A DNA stretch of 64,000 bases from Anas platyrhynchos (Eukaryota > Chordata > Aves > Anseriformes > Anatidae), in assembly GCF_047663525.1 (NCBI RefSeq), contig NC_092600.1, positions 8,653,501-8,717,500 of the forward strand, given 5' to 3'. The position numbers were made by a program, and so were the translations under genes. The notes below the pieces were generated by a model that was not told the DNA's origin, did no database searches, and saw nothing but the letters and a program-made list of their open reading frames with translations. Below are positions 10,972-23,014 of the stretch, one piece after another. Position 1 is the stretch's first letter. Every line of letters starts with the position of its first letter.

Positions 10972-13509
10972 CAAACGCAGTGTCTAAACTGTTCAGCTGT
11001 AACACGAAGCAACCAGCTGAATCTGTCACTGGTACAATGAGGCCAGTAATATTTATTGAGGTCTTGACCTCCAGGTAATGGTCTGCGTCTCCTAGGCAAT
11101 TGATTTTGGCTGGACATTCGGTTAATAGCTTGAGACAAGTGTCACATGCTCTCATTGGTCAAAACCAAACAAACAGCCTTTTAGATGAAAAAAAAAAATT
11201 CTTTAAGACTGCAGTAGAAACCTAAGTAGCACAAAATATTAAGGAGAGCAAGCTGCAGTTCTTCCATTCATTTCTGCAGTGACATCTCCCAGCAGGGAGC
11301 AGTGGAGGCTCAGGACCACCGCATCTGCAGCTCAGGCTACGAAGAAGCTCTGCTTCCTACTCAGTATCGGAGGGCCAGCATGAATTTCTGCATTCCTCGA
11401 TGTTCACCACTAGGTATGAACACAGGTCAGCGAGGCTTTGCCATCAGCAGAACTGATTAAGTATTGCCAGGTGAGGCTGGCAGGACCACATCTATCCTGC
11501 GAAGTTAATGGTATTTAACATTGATTTGATAATGGAAAGAGCTTGGCAGTTTCACCACCTAGGAATAGAAGAGCTCAGTAGAAGACTTGAAAGCGGGTTA
11601 AATTCTGTGAAACACCACTAAAAATGTCACTTGAACCTTATCAGCAGGGAGCACTTATTTACAGACCTAGTCACAGTTAAATGAATTGATTCAAAGTGTT
11701 CTGCCAAGCCATCTTAAGAACAAACGGCTCTGAAGTTTGGGGAACTTATTTACATTAGGGCACCAGCTATGCCTGAAAGTACAGCAGATCCTTTCCCTCT
11801 ACAGACATTTCAGAAAGTAATACTAAAAACATAGAGCCTGTCACAGTTTTTCTGTCTGTCTCGCATGTCCAGCCTTCACACCACCTTTTTTCAAGTGGCT
11901 CCTTCCTGGGAGGAGCTCTGGACCCCTCCTGATTTAGCAGGCTTAGTTTTGCAGCCCTCAACCTCAGGTTTCTCACCATGCTTCCTTTGACAGGTCCAAA
12001 ACGGCAAGGACACCTGTAGTATTTTGCCACGGGGACTTCAGCATCGTGGGAGATGCAGAGCAAGAGATGCTTTATGGGTGCTCCCTTGAACAAACAAGGC
12101 AGCACCCATTAATCAGCCAAAATTCAGCTGAAATCACTGAAAGCAAGCCCAAGGAACCGTGTTGGTGTCTGATGCATTGCAGTAGTCTAAAAGGTATGAT
12201 TTGATGTTTAAATGTACAAATCACAGTATAGTGCATGCAATCATGTATACTGGGCACTGGCACGTTAAGGATGCCGCAGCACGGATGTGTGAATATATAG
12301 ATTACATTTCAACATGAAAAGATGGGTTTCCTTAGAGGGAGAAGCATTACATTTTTTTTTCCTGCTGGGCTTGCTTCTATAAATTACAGGAAGCATGCAT
12401 GAATATTTCAGAGAGATTTGGCACATCTTCAAGATATATTGTCCTTATGTGTCTTGTGGAATACGTCTCTGGAAACCAGAGACTTCTCCCCTTAGCACCT
12501 AGAGGAGCATGCCAGGGCTCCTGTTGCTTGTTGCCTGCATAAGCTGATGGTTGCACAGCTGAGGGTTCACCTTTCTGTGCCAAATACGAGTTTTGGCACT
12601 GCCTTCTTGAGCAACGCAGTGAGACCACCGTGAGCTGTCCTCACCATCCTTCCTAGCCAGACCTGGCAGCTTCCAGCAGGTTGCCTCATGCCCATGCAGT
12701 GCTGTGCTGTGCTCCATCCTGCTCCCTGCCCCAGACAGGCTGCTCCCCAAGGCAGGACCGACCTCTCTCCCAACGGGTGGAGAGCACCTTCCTGCCAAAG
12801 GCTGCCGTACATTGCCTGCACACACCACAGAAAAATTTTCCACTGCAAGTGCCCCAGGCTCAGGGCTGGATCTGGCTCTTCCTGGCCCTGAGCCACCAGC
12901 AGGTTTCCTCAGCCCACAGCAATGCCCGTCTGTTTCTCAGCAGATTAATTCCCTCCCTGGCTCACCACGCAGCCCACAGACACACCAGGGAGACTGAAAT
13001 CTACTGAATTAAGGCTGACTGGGGAGCACTGCTCTCTCTTGAGCCGCTCAGGTACAAGGCACAACAACAGCACCCAGAAACCACCCGCTATCAGCACGTG
13101 GAGCAGACTCACAGCCAACATCCGCAGCCTCCCCATCCAGGGCTGCAGCTCCAGCTTGTCCTGCCTTTGGTAAGAGCATGGAAAAAACCCACACTGGTTA
13201 AGCTCATTCTGTAGCATGGGTTGTTCATAGCTACCCCCGAAAATACAGACAGAAAGGATTTCATCTGCAATCCTGCCACTAATCTTGTGCTGCAGTCCAC
13301 TGAATTATGGTCTTTTAGTCCTCAAAGTCAGGTACAGCATATGGCTAATGGCTATTTGGCTAAAGGGAAATTCTTAGGTGTGCAGAAGCAATCACAAGGG
13401 CAGAGAACTGTAAGTAAGTAAAGAGAGGGTTACATTTTAAGGCCATGAGCTCCAGAGGATCAGCAGATGGCAGGATCTGGCCATTATGCAACATCCTCTC
13501 CCTTCTACG

Positions 13510-13571
13510 CAAGGAATTCTTTGTTTTACATTTCCCATTATACTTTCTTATTAACATTGATGTCATATTCT
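13510..13571 (-). pseudogene. Decayed ovomucoid-type Kazal second-half exon
   Basis: Acceptor CTTCCAG followed by EYDINVNKK, then a one-base insertion, then YNGKCKTKNSL. Together this is 20 codons, exactly the length of a functional second-half exon such as [14 protein letters not shown] in ovomucoid domain II. The donor is lost. No matching first-half exon is visible nearby. Confidence 0.72.
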
Positions 13572-14169
13572 CTGGAAGGCTCTAACTGAAGTTAGGGCAT
13601 TTTCTCAGCAATTATGTGACCCCTCAGTGCAAGTAATACGGTAATAGATGAATGACAAATGATTTAACTACACTTTTCTAAATATTCATGGGTTCTGTCA
13701 CATTATTTTCATCAACAATCCATTGCAAAAAGTAGAAATAACAATGATTAGTTGTAGCTGTTTCATGAACTTGTCTCTAACCACTCCAAAATGTCCGCTA
13801 AATACAACTCAAACTGCAGTTTCCATCTTTGTCTTTCTTTTGGCCACAGAGTGGCCAATAACTGTTTGAACTGAGCCACATGTCTGGAGAAATCAATGCA
13901 GAACAAATGGAAGATCTGTCTCTCACCTAGTGCCTGAAGGTGCTGTTTGAGCAAACCAATAAAGCAAATAAAATCACTGATATGATTAAAACATATCACT
14001 ATGAAAACATATTCATGTGATTAAGAACTTACTAAACAGAGTTTGATTCAGGTAACACCACTGAATGTTTTCCTGAACTAAGAGGACCCTGGGCAGAACT
14101 TTGTACCCTGCAGATGAAGGCTAACATGGTTTCACGTTACTTATGTGATGAATTAAGTGTACCGGGCCC

Positions 14170-14600
14170 CACTGCGAGGACAGCTGTTGACAAGTGGGAA
14201 CACAGCCAGCAGAGGCCACCAGGCTGGTCAGGGGCTGGAGCACACGGGACATGAAGGGGAGGCTGGAGGAGCCGGTTTTCTTCAGCACAGAGAAAAGGGG
14301 GCTGTGGGGATCTCATTGCTATCTGCAGCTCCCTAACAGGGTTACAGAGAAGATGGAGCCAGTCTCCTCAAAGCTGCCCAGAAGAACGACAGCATTCTAA
14401 CTGAATACAAGGAAACATCCTTCACCACGAGGGTGGTCAAGCAGTGGTGTAGGAAACAGACAGGAGTCTCCTACTTCAGTGATATTCAAGCCACGACTGA
14501 TCAAGGAAGGTCTTGAGCATCCTGAGCTGACTTTGACCCTGCTTTGAGCAGGGGTCAGGCTAGAGAACTCCAGAGAACCTTTTCAACCTGAATGATTTTA
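14170..14600 (+). mobile_element. CR1 LINE 3' fragment, old
   Basis: It carries the typical order of the avian CR1 3' end (GGGGATCTCATTGC, CACGAGGGTGGTCAAGCAGTG, GTCAGGCTAGAGAACTCCAGAG), but is heavily diverged and lacks a clean terminal repeat. It is 5'-truncated. Confidence 0.75.
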
Positions 14601-17600
14601 TGTGTACAATGCTTAAACAAGTGTTCTCTCCTGTGGGTGACTTTTGTTAATGAAGGAACATAAAATTTCTCCCTGGCCCAGGAGAGCAGCCTCAGAGCTT
14701 TCCTACAATTTTTGCTAAAGGCCACGTATAAGAGATACAAAGAGCTCCCAGTGTATTTTTATGGGGAATGGCCAGAAATAGTGTGCACATCAAAAAGAGC
14801 AGGTTACAATATTTGTTAAAAAGCAAACAAACAAACCTCATAAAATTACTCAAATTCAAGAATGTTATTAGTTCCCAATGATTCCAAAGTCTCTCTACTG
14901 CTGCTATAGCCCAGACCCCCCGCCATCACATTTCTGCAGCGGAGCATCAGCCTTCAAACCTACAGAAAAATTATCTGCACCAAAAAAAAAAAAAAAAAAT
15001 CATTTGCCAAAATAGCAACTCCTTTGCTGCAGTGCTGCAGCCTGGTGCAGACACAGATCTCAGCACCACCAGCTCTGAGGACATACCTTTATTCCCCGCC
15101 AGCTCGTGCTGCGCTCCAGCTCTGGGCAGGTTTCTGGATGGCGAGGACAGCAGGTCAGGGCTCCATGCCCCTGGGCAAGTGTTACTTGTGTGAATGGAGG
15201 CAAAACACTAGAAAAAGCAGCAGAAAAGGAAGGCAATAAGCAGCAGGACATTTGGCTCGACAATGGCTCAGGCTGTTACTCTTTGGAGCAAATATACTAC
15301 AGGGAAGGTAGCTTGGAGGTAATGCAGGAGATGTTATCCTGCAGCTGGCCAGAGGAAGTGGAAATCATCGGTTTAATCAGTTTTCGTGACACTTCAGTGA
15401 TCTCAGCTGTGCACTGCTGAGTGCTTCGTTTCGCCACAGCCCAAGCAGTAATGCAGAGGAGGCAGCTGGGGGGAACAGCAGCCAGCCTGGGAGTGGTGCT
15501 GCCCACCAGGAGACAGCCAGCGTGGCAGCTTCACTGTATGGGCTGTAAAAGTCTCTTTCAGGAGCTGGGGTTTGGGAAATTTTTTTCCAACGATTATAAA
15601 AAAAATAATAAAATTGATTCTTATCTGCATGGAGATGTTATTTATAGCTCAATGCGTAGTTAAAGTAGAGTGAATAAGTGTGTTCTGCCATGAAAGTAAA
15701 TTGCTCCGAGGTTATGTAAACCAGGGGAATAGTTGAACACATCTCTAAAGGGCAGCAGATGAGGCATTTTTGTGCTACCAGTCATCTAGCAGCATGTGTC
15801 CCCAGAATAGCATGCAGCAGGGGGATCGTGGCTGTGTCCCTTGGATTTGAAACAGCTACATAAGTCACCAAAGAGTGGTGTTGCCAAGACAGACTTATAG
15901 GCAAAAATAAGATATATTTATTGACTAGCTAGCAGGGCTGGAAGAAGCAATTCAGTATGGTTGGGATGAGTAATTGCTACGTGTTACTGAGCAGCAAAGA
16001 GGAATACTAAAGGCCTCAGGGAAGATCTCTTGATCCCTGGACAGCTGCATCCCACAGCTTGCTTGCAGAGGGCTAGGTGTCCTGGGTAGGACTACGACAT
16101 GAAAGCTGGCTGGGGAGGCAGGTTACAGCCTCCCATGAAGCACAGGGATCATCTCTTCACAGCAATCTGCCAAGTCTCATTAATTTATCATAGGAACATG
16201 CCTTCAGTGTTTCTTGCCCTCGGTTCTGTTTCATAAGATTGACAGCAATGTCTATGGACCACAAAGCGTTTCTGACAGGAGGGTAATTAACCTTTGGTGT
16301 TTACATCTCCCTCTGCTAGATAAGTTACACACCAAGTCTGTGCATTTTGGGGAGGACCGGCTGAAAACAAGCGATGTTCTTGAGCAGAGGAACAGGAACG
16401 CTAGAATAACTTTTTCTGAGTCCTACCTGGGCTTGTAGGTGACTGAGGAACTTTACTCATCGAGGAAATGGCCAAAGCCTTAGACTCAAGGCTCTGGGAT
16501 CAGCCCAGTTCTGCTAGCAAGACCCTCCCACCACCTGTGGCCCCTTGGGCCAGGACCCGGGTCTTGCTTCAGGCAGGCTCAGCACAGGTGAGCTGAGGCT
16601 CTGCCCTCCTTCGGGGAGCTAGAGAGGCCAAAGTTTATACACAGAATAGGCAAAGTTTTCTTTCCAATGGAAGCCACAGGCAGATGCAATGCAGAGCAGG
16701 AGTAAGGAGAGCATCAAACAGAAACATGCTGCTGGATCTCAGCCAATAAACTAGCAAAAATTCAATGAGTAACAACGTCTGAAAAAGACAAATGAAGGTG
16801 GTTGCTTTTGTTTGTGGAAAGAAAACCAGGAACCTCTGGATTTGGGATGAATGATGGTTTGCTTTTTAAGAAGGCTCCTGTAAATAAAGAAGCAACAAGG
16901 GATTTTCTTTCTGAGAGACAGGGTGCAATGTCAATTTCATATCCTCCAGAGTGGCTAAGAATGAAAATACACAGCTCTCCCTGGTGGGTAAGAGAAGGAG
17001 ATGAGAATGAGAGAGAACATGCACCATGGTGCTGTAAGCAGGACACTTCTCTGGAACAGGAGGAGCTGGATGGAGAGAGTTTCTATGTCTGGCAGACCAT
17101 TAGGACCATAACTTAAGACACTTCTTCCTTCATTGTTAACATCAAAAGAAAGAAGAACAATTTAATTTATTCTTCAGAGCTGGGCCTTAGTGAGACCACT
17201 GGCTGAGTCTTTGCAGCTGGACATGGCTGAAGTGCCATTGGTGCTGGCAGAAAGGAGCATGTTGCTTAATTAGAGGCTTTTACTACTGCATGGTTATGAG
17301 CAAGAAATAGATAGCAGGTCTTTTACCACCTCTGAATGATTGCATTAGCAAAGTAATGCAGTTACTGACTTAATAGGTGTGTGATGACTGCTGTGCTGTG
17401 TGTGATCCTATGGCCCTTGCACCCGCTGGCTTGGCACTATGCCCCGTTTGCAACCTGACAAAAATTTTGGTATCAGGCCTTGGAAAAGGTACGCTGTGCT
17501 CTCCTGATGCTGTCAGAGGAGGCTGTTTGTGCATGCTTCCGTAGCAAAGAAACAGATCTGTGACTTGTCTCATATTTTGCATCTTTTTGCCATCCTTCTC

Positions 17601-17819
17601 TTCATGTATTTGAACGCAGCCTGTGGAGAATAGCAGTGTTAGGAAGCTAGCATTAAATCACTGCCAAACAAAATGTCAACAGAAGGTATACGCATCGCTT
17701 CTGTCCATTCGTACGCTGCCTGCTCAGCATCCGGCTGACATCATTTGGGATGCTGCCACGGATGGCAATGGGAGTTCGGGCCGCCTCGTGCTTTGCGTCC
17801 GTTCTTATTCACTGGGATT

Positions 17820-17872
17820 ACTGCTGTGCCCGAGCCCCCTGATGCTTCTTGTCACTGCACGTCCCACATTCT
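17820..17872 (-). pseudogene. Decayed Kazal second-half exon
   Basis: A well-formed acceptor TTTCCCTCCTTCAG is followed in the usual phase by ECGTCSDKKHQGARAQQ, which lines up with functional second-half exons such as [14 protein letters not shown]. The conserved DGxC cysteine is lost (HQGA) and there is no donor. It lies 350 bp downstream of the first-half relic at 18222-18361, in the order expected on the minus strand. Confidence 0.65.
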
Positions 17873-18221
17873 CTGAAGGAGGGAAAGTCTGCCATTAGAG
17901 ACCCAGTGTGCCCATTTACCCAAAGGGAGGTGGATGCTGGGAATGTAAATAAACCCCCAAATGATGCAAGTGGAGGAGAGTTCATTTGAGTTAACCACTG
18001 ACAATGAAGTCGTTTGAGCATTTCTGCTATAATCCTATCAGTCAACAAAACTATGACAGCTGAATAAGCTGCATCACTTGGATTACCACTCCGGCTATTT
18101 TGTTTTCTCTTCTAAATCTTCATGATATCCCCCTGAGCACAAACAGCAAGTGGAGATGAAGGAGAATGAATCGGAAAAGCACGGGGAGAAGCCAGGGGCT
18201 AGGGGACTGTCACTCGGAAGG

Positions 18222-18361
18222 CATGCTCTTTCTGTCAGGCTGACACATTATAGGCACAGATCCCACATTCATTGATGTAAGTGAAACCATCTGTGCCACA
18301 GATCTGGTCCTGGTCTGGCGCTTGGCCAGGGGGCCCCGACTGCCATCCTCCGCAGTGCCCT
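18222..18361 (-). pseudogene. Decayed ovoinhibitor-type Kazal first-half exon
   Basis: The minus strand reads [17 protein letters not shown] then AYN, matching ovoinhibitor domains 2-4 ([15 protein letters not shown]). The upstream half (GTAEDGS) is in another frame, the first two cysteines are gone, and the donor is reduced from GTGTAAGTGCC to GTGTCAGCC. It is a relic of a former multi-Kazal gene, not a working exon. Confidence 0.78.
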
Positions 18362-21300
18362 TGTGGCTAAGCCTTAAAGGAAACAGACAAAACAAGTTTC
18401 AAGCAATACGTTTCCAAATACTCCTCATCCTTCAGAGGAGTTGAAGGGAATTAAAGTTTTGCTTCTACGAATGAAAAATAGGCAGAAAAGAATATGCTAT
18501 GCAAACTCTCTTTGTTTGCAAATTCACAGTATGTTTAAACTTATGGGGCTGCACCTCAGCTGGTGGAAATCTGGAAAGCCCTCCCAGGCCAGGTGGCTGT
18601 GTGCCAGCTGGAGATCAGCTCCCTCCCTGGGCTGCTTTTTTCTTATCTACATCTTGATCAGTGGAGAGCACGCAACCAGAGTCCAGAGCATGGCAAGGAA
18701 TCAAATACAGTTGTATCAAATGATAACAGTAAGAGAACGGATGGTTCTGAGTATCAACATGCTGATGGACAAAATAAATGGGTGCCAGAATTATGTACTC
18801 TTAAGTATAAAGGGCTGAGGAAATATTTTTTTAGTCCCCAAAATTATTTCCTTTACTAGCAGACAGTTAAATAGACCTTTGCAACTGATGCACTGAGTTT
18901 GTATAATTATTTCTGTATTTCCTTTACCTGAGCAACATCTAGTTATAGAAGTGGTAAAAACAATATCATTGAAACATTTTTGTGCCAGGAGAACAGTTTA
19001 AAAAATCAGTGGGATGAGCTGCGTCATTCTCAAGCACCCCTCAAGATCAGCAACAGAGAATTTAGGCCCATCCACACGCCTCTAGCAAATGCAACATATG
19101 GAAGAAAAGCTAAAACAAGGCAGATTATCAGCAAACAGTTTTGAAACCTATAGCTTTTTTTGGTAAAGAGTTTGAATGATGTTTAGGTACAGAGGCTGTC
19201 AGTGAAAAGGGTTTTTTTCAAGTCAGATGGGTGAGTGCTGATATACACCATGCTGATAAATGATCAAAAAAATCTTACAGCTCAATATAAAAAGACTATG
19301 TTAAGTACTGTTTTCTAAATCCCACTTATCAATCAAGAAATTAAATGATTCCCCTCATTCTTCCTCCTCGTTTTTTGTTGTAAGAAAAATGACTACAGTC
19401 TCTGAAAACATTGATAAGGCTGTAAAGACAACTTTGACAAATAAGGAAGGGGAGAAAACATTTATAATTTTACAATATCTCTGCAATATGCATTTACAAG
19501 TCACGATTCCTGAGGCTGGACCATTCTCAGTGTGAAATACATGGGAGTTCATCAGCTCCAGTGCTGCTCAGGAGCTTGGTCCCCAGAGCCAGAGCAGCTG
19601 CGAGGCGCTGTGCAGAGCCAGACCTGCTGTGGTTTAGCAGCAAATTTTAGGTGCCTGATGTTGCACTTACAAAAGGCACTGGGAAGTCAGTTTTTTTTTT
19701 TTTTCCTTCACTGTATTCTTGCCTGAGCACATGAGGCTGCACCTGCAACTATTGCTGTTCATAGAAAGAGTGCAAAAATAATAGTCCACTAAACCCTGCC
19801 CTTGCATCCGATCCTTTAGCACCTCTTTCCAAGTTTAATAAATACATAAATAAATAAAAGCTTAGCTTGACAATTGAAAGGTCTTTGAGAGTAACCTGAC
19901 CGCTCTGAAACTGCTCAGGCTTTTGCCCCAGGTGAGTAAGAAAGTCAGCCTTTCAGACCTGAAGGTCTGCAGCATTGTGCATCTGAGAAGCAAGGGGCAG
20001 GAGGCTGGAGCAGCTCAGCACCCTCATTGCTCCTTCCTATCTCACAGGCTGCCAAGCACTGAGCTCAGGAGATGATCTCTTGGTGCTCCCCAACACAGGA
20101 ACCTCTGGCTATCTATGGCCGAGCAGGCATCCAGCCAAGTCAACTGTACCTTAAAACCATCTTTCAGTCTCTTCGTGACTCTGTTGACCTGGTATTGTTC
20201 TACCTCTCTCCCGTGCCAACAGAATTCAGTGCTTCCTCTTGAATGTGCTCATCTCTGCCTGGCCGTTGCTTCTGTATCACCATGAAACAAAAAGAAATCA
20301 TTTAACTAACAGACCCTCAGTAAGTGACCCTGGAACAGCTGAAAAACAGCAGTGCAGCACAGAAAACATCTCTGTCCATGAGACGGCAGCTGCCCTACTT
20401 TTATAGAGTGATATTGCTTCATGAAACACCCCCTGAGCCTGGGTGAATATTTAAACTCCAATATCAGGCTTTTGCCATTTTTTGTGGTTTATTCCATTTT
20501 GTACTTTTACACGAAACCTACTGGCAAATACTGCATGGCAACTGCGTCTAATGACTGCTTTGGCTTCTGCCCTGGATTGCCCCGACTTCTTCCCGACTTT
20601 GTGCCTGTCTGAGTTCATGTTTGCCTTTGGTGTCATCAAACAATGAGTTCCACAGAGAAGGATTTGGCACGTCTGTGCCTGACTAATGTCATTCGGTTGG
20701 ATCCTGACAGCTTTACTGAACAGGCCTGCAAAAGCCAGTATCGGAGCTAAGTCCAAGTGAAAGCCTGCCAAATCCACGAAAACTTTGTTCAGGTCTTATC
20801 CCTCAGGATAACCAAGTAACAGTTAAACTAGATTAAAGCAACATATGTTCTGCAAAAACACTTTCACAGCAAATGGCAAGAAGGTTATATAAACCAAAGG
20901 AACGTTTACATTAGGACACAGACTCAAGAAAAGCACAATAAGCCATTGTTAGTTACAAATCATCTTGAAAAGTACATGCCAGCCATGGAATCTAATAGCA
21001 TGGAGGTACTATGGCCTCGTTCCCTGATACAATACCCACAGTATCTCCAAGTCAGGAACATTTGCCTTCAGCCTATTAATCTAGCCTGACAATTCAAAGA
21101 GCCACTTTCCAAACTGGTCCAAATAATTGTGTTTCTCTGGTAAACTACAATGGGACATTGAAGGAGGGAGGCTTTAGCTATAGCCCAAAATAAATCCTTT
21201 AACCCCAAAACATTGGAATTTCAATAGCCCTAGGCTGGGGGAACCAGAGTGGAGCTGGTTGGGGGTGGCCCCCAGGTCTTCCTACCCCACTGACATCCAC

Positions 21301-22191
21301 ACAGACACAAGTGACAGCAATTGTATCACTGCATACCAAGCTCCTTGGGCTGAAAAAAAGTAGATGAAAAAATTGTCGTGCAGAAATATTGCTACATACT
21401 CAGTTAAATCTGGTCACAGGCAATCCCCTGCATCCTTTTCCTTTGCGAATGGCTTTAGAAGGCAGGTGGCTGCAGTGATTTACTGTGACCTGTCCCCCAC
21501 TGCATGGAAGATTCCTGCCCATCAGAGACCAGGACTGAAGCTGTTCTGTAGCATTAATAAATCAAGGTATTTACTTCATGCATGGACACTCCTGCTCTGC
21601 GACCCTGACAGAAGCTTGATATTCCCCTCCTGGAGCTTATATCTTACACAGCACATGGCACTAAGGTCAGTTCAGTGGAGACAGGCTGGGATCACCTCCT
21701 GTGACAGCAGTTGCTGCCTCTTCCACAGGACAGGCTGCACAGGCAGTGGAGGCAGCGGGAGCCAGGTCAGGGGCACCTGTCAGCTACTCCGTGAGTTTCC
21801 CTTTCCAGCCAACAGCAAGAGAACACTCTCTGTGAGAGCAAACCATCCACCCCACCTTAGACATTGCCCTGTGGAGGAGAAGGACCACACCACCCTTGAG
21901 GTGAATGTCTCCCTCCAACGACTACAGAGAGGGAGACCACGATCAGGTCACACCAGGATGTTAAAACTTGGGTGAAAGGAGACTGTGAGGCATAAGAAAA
22001 TGCCAGAGAGGCCCCTCTTTGGAGGGGGAATGGCATGGACGCCTGGCAGGAAAGTCTTTACCCACATTGTTTGGTAGAGCAGAACATCAATATGTGAATC
22101 AATGAGCACCAGTACAAGTACCATGCCGGGGAGGAGAAGGGTGAAAAGGTATGAAACGTGGCACGGAGACATATAAATGTTGCCAAGTGAG

Positions 22192-22197
22192 TTTATT
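22192..22197 (-). terminator. poly(A) signal of ovoinhibitor
   Basis: AATAAA on the minus strand, 127 nt past the TAA stop, in the context GGTCAATAAACTCAC. Confidence 0.85.
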
Positions 22198-22323
22198 GAC
22201 CAAAACGTGTTTCAGGAGCTTAAGGAGACAAAACAAGCTGAAGGAAAGCTGTTGGGGAAGATCAGCCCACGAAAAGTCACATACAAGGCAGTTTGTCTTC
22301 CTGTGCTGGACTCCACTGCAGAG

Positions 22324-23014
22324 TTAGCATGAGGACCTGCTCATGAGGTTGAGAGTCCTGTTGCTCTTCCTGGTGAAAAGAGGAGAGAAGGATTAGACAA
22401 AGACTATATTGGGTGCTGAAGCCCTATTTCTCTCGTCACTAGCCCAAATGTTGGCTTAATGTTGACAGAAGGTAAAGAACAGTCTCAAAAGCCCAAATAT
22501 TTACTTTCATTATTATCATTAAAGGAACGATGACAGGTTTTAAACATTTGATACAATTCAGCTAGTTTGGTGAAGTACTTCTCTCATGCTCTGATGAGCT
22601 TGTGGGACAAACTGCACGCTGGTGAAACTAAGCAAACTGTCTTTGAAGTTAAAAAAAAAAAAAAAGACACCACACCACCACACAACAGGAAGCCACACAC
22701 AGATTGGCAGAAGTGAACGCTTTGCATTTTCCATTAAAAAGCAAACACCCCACCTCCCTGCAGAAGTCATAGTGCACCAGAAATATCCTCCACACACCCA
22801 GAAGCACTTAGTCAAAAATGCCTTACAAAAACAGCCCTACATTTGTAGCAGGTACAGGAATTAAATGCGGAGAGGAAGGGTTTTACTTCTATACGTACAG
22901 GTATGCATTGCAGAAAGTGCATTTGTTGCTGTATGTTATGCCATCAGAGCCGCAGTGGGGCATGTATTCCATGGTGCAGATGGGAGAGATTTCTGTGATG
23001 CCACGGCAAAAATC
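22324..23014 (-). CDS. OIH: Ovoinhibitor Kazal domain 7 and stop
   Basis: Exons 22899-23014 ([19 protein letters not shown]1 Met; [12 protein letters not shown]) and 22324-22369 ([14 protein letters not shown] then TAA). The final cysteine is the last residue, as in the SPINK6-like gene and ovomucoid domain III. Confidence 0.95.

Larger units (their letters stand above)
10981..22180. other. 11-kb spacer between ovomucoid and ovoinhibitor
   Basis: Contains the ovomucoid upstream region, three decayed Kazal exons, one CR1 copy, poly(A)/poly(T) tracts near 14.98 and 19.69 kb, and otherwise unique sequence. A 203-codon plus-strand open frame at 21364-21975 has no recognisable domain and I do not call it a gene. 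Confidence 0.6.

Noticed and set aside
12945-13217. Minus-strand frame with hydrophobic run LRMLAVSLLHVLIAGGFWVL
   Set aside because: It resembles a leader peptide but has no donor in the right phase and no Kazal exon follows it at a sensible distance except the relic at 13.5 kb, which lies on the wrong side.
21364-21975. 203-codon plus-strand open frame starting MKKLSCRNIATYSV
   Set aside because: No recognisable domain, no splice or promoter context, and composition like non-coding DNA; length alone is not enough.
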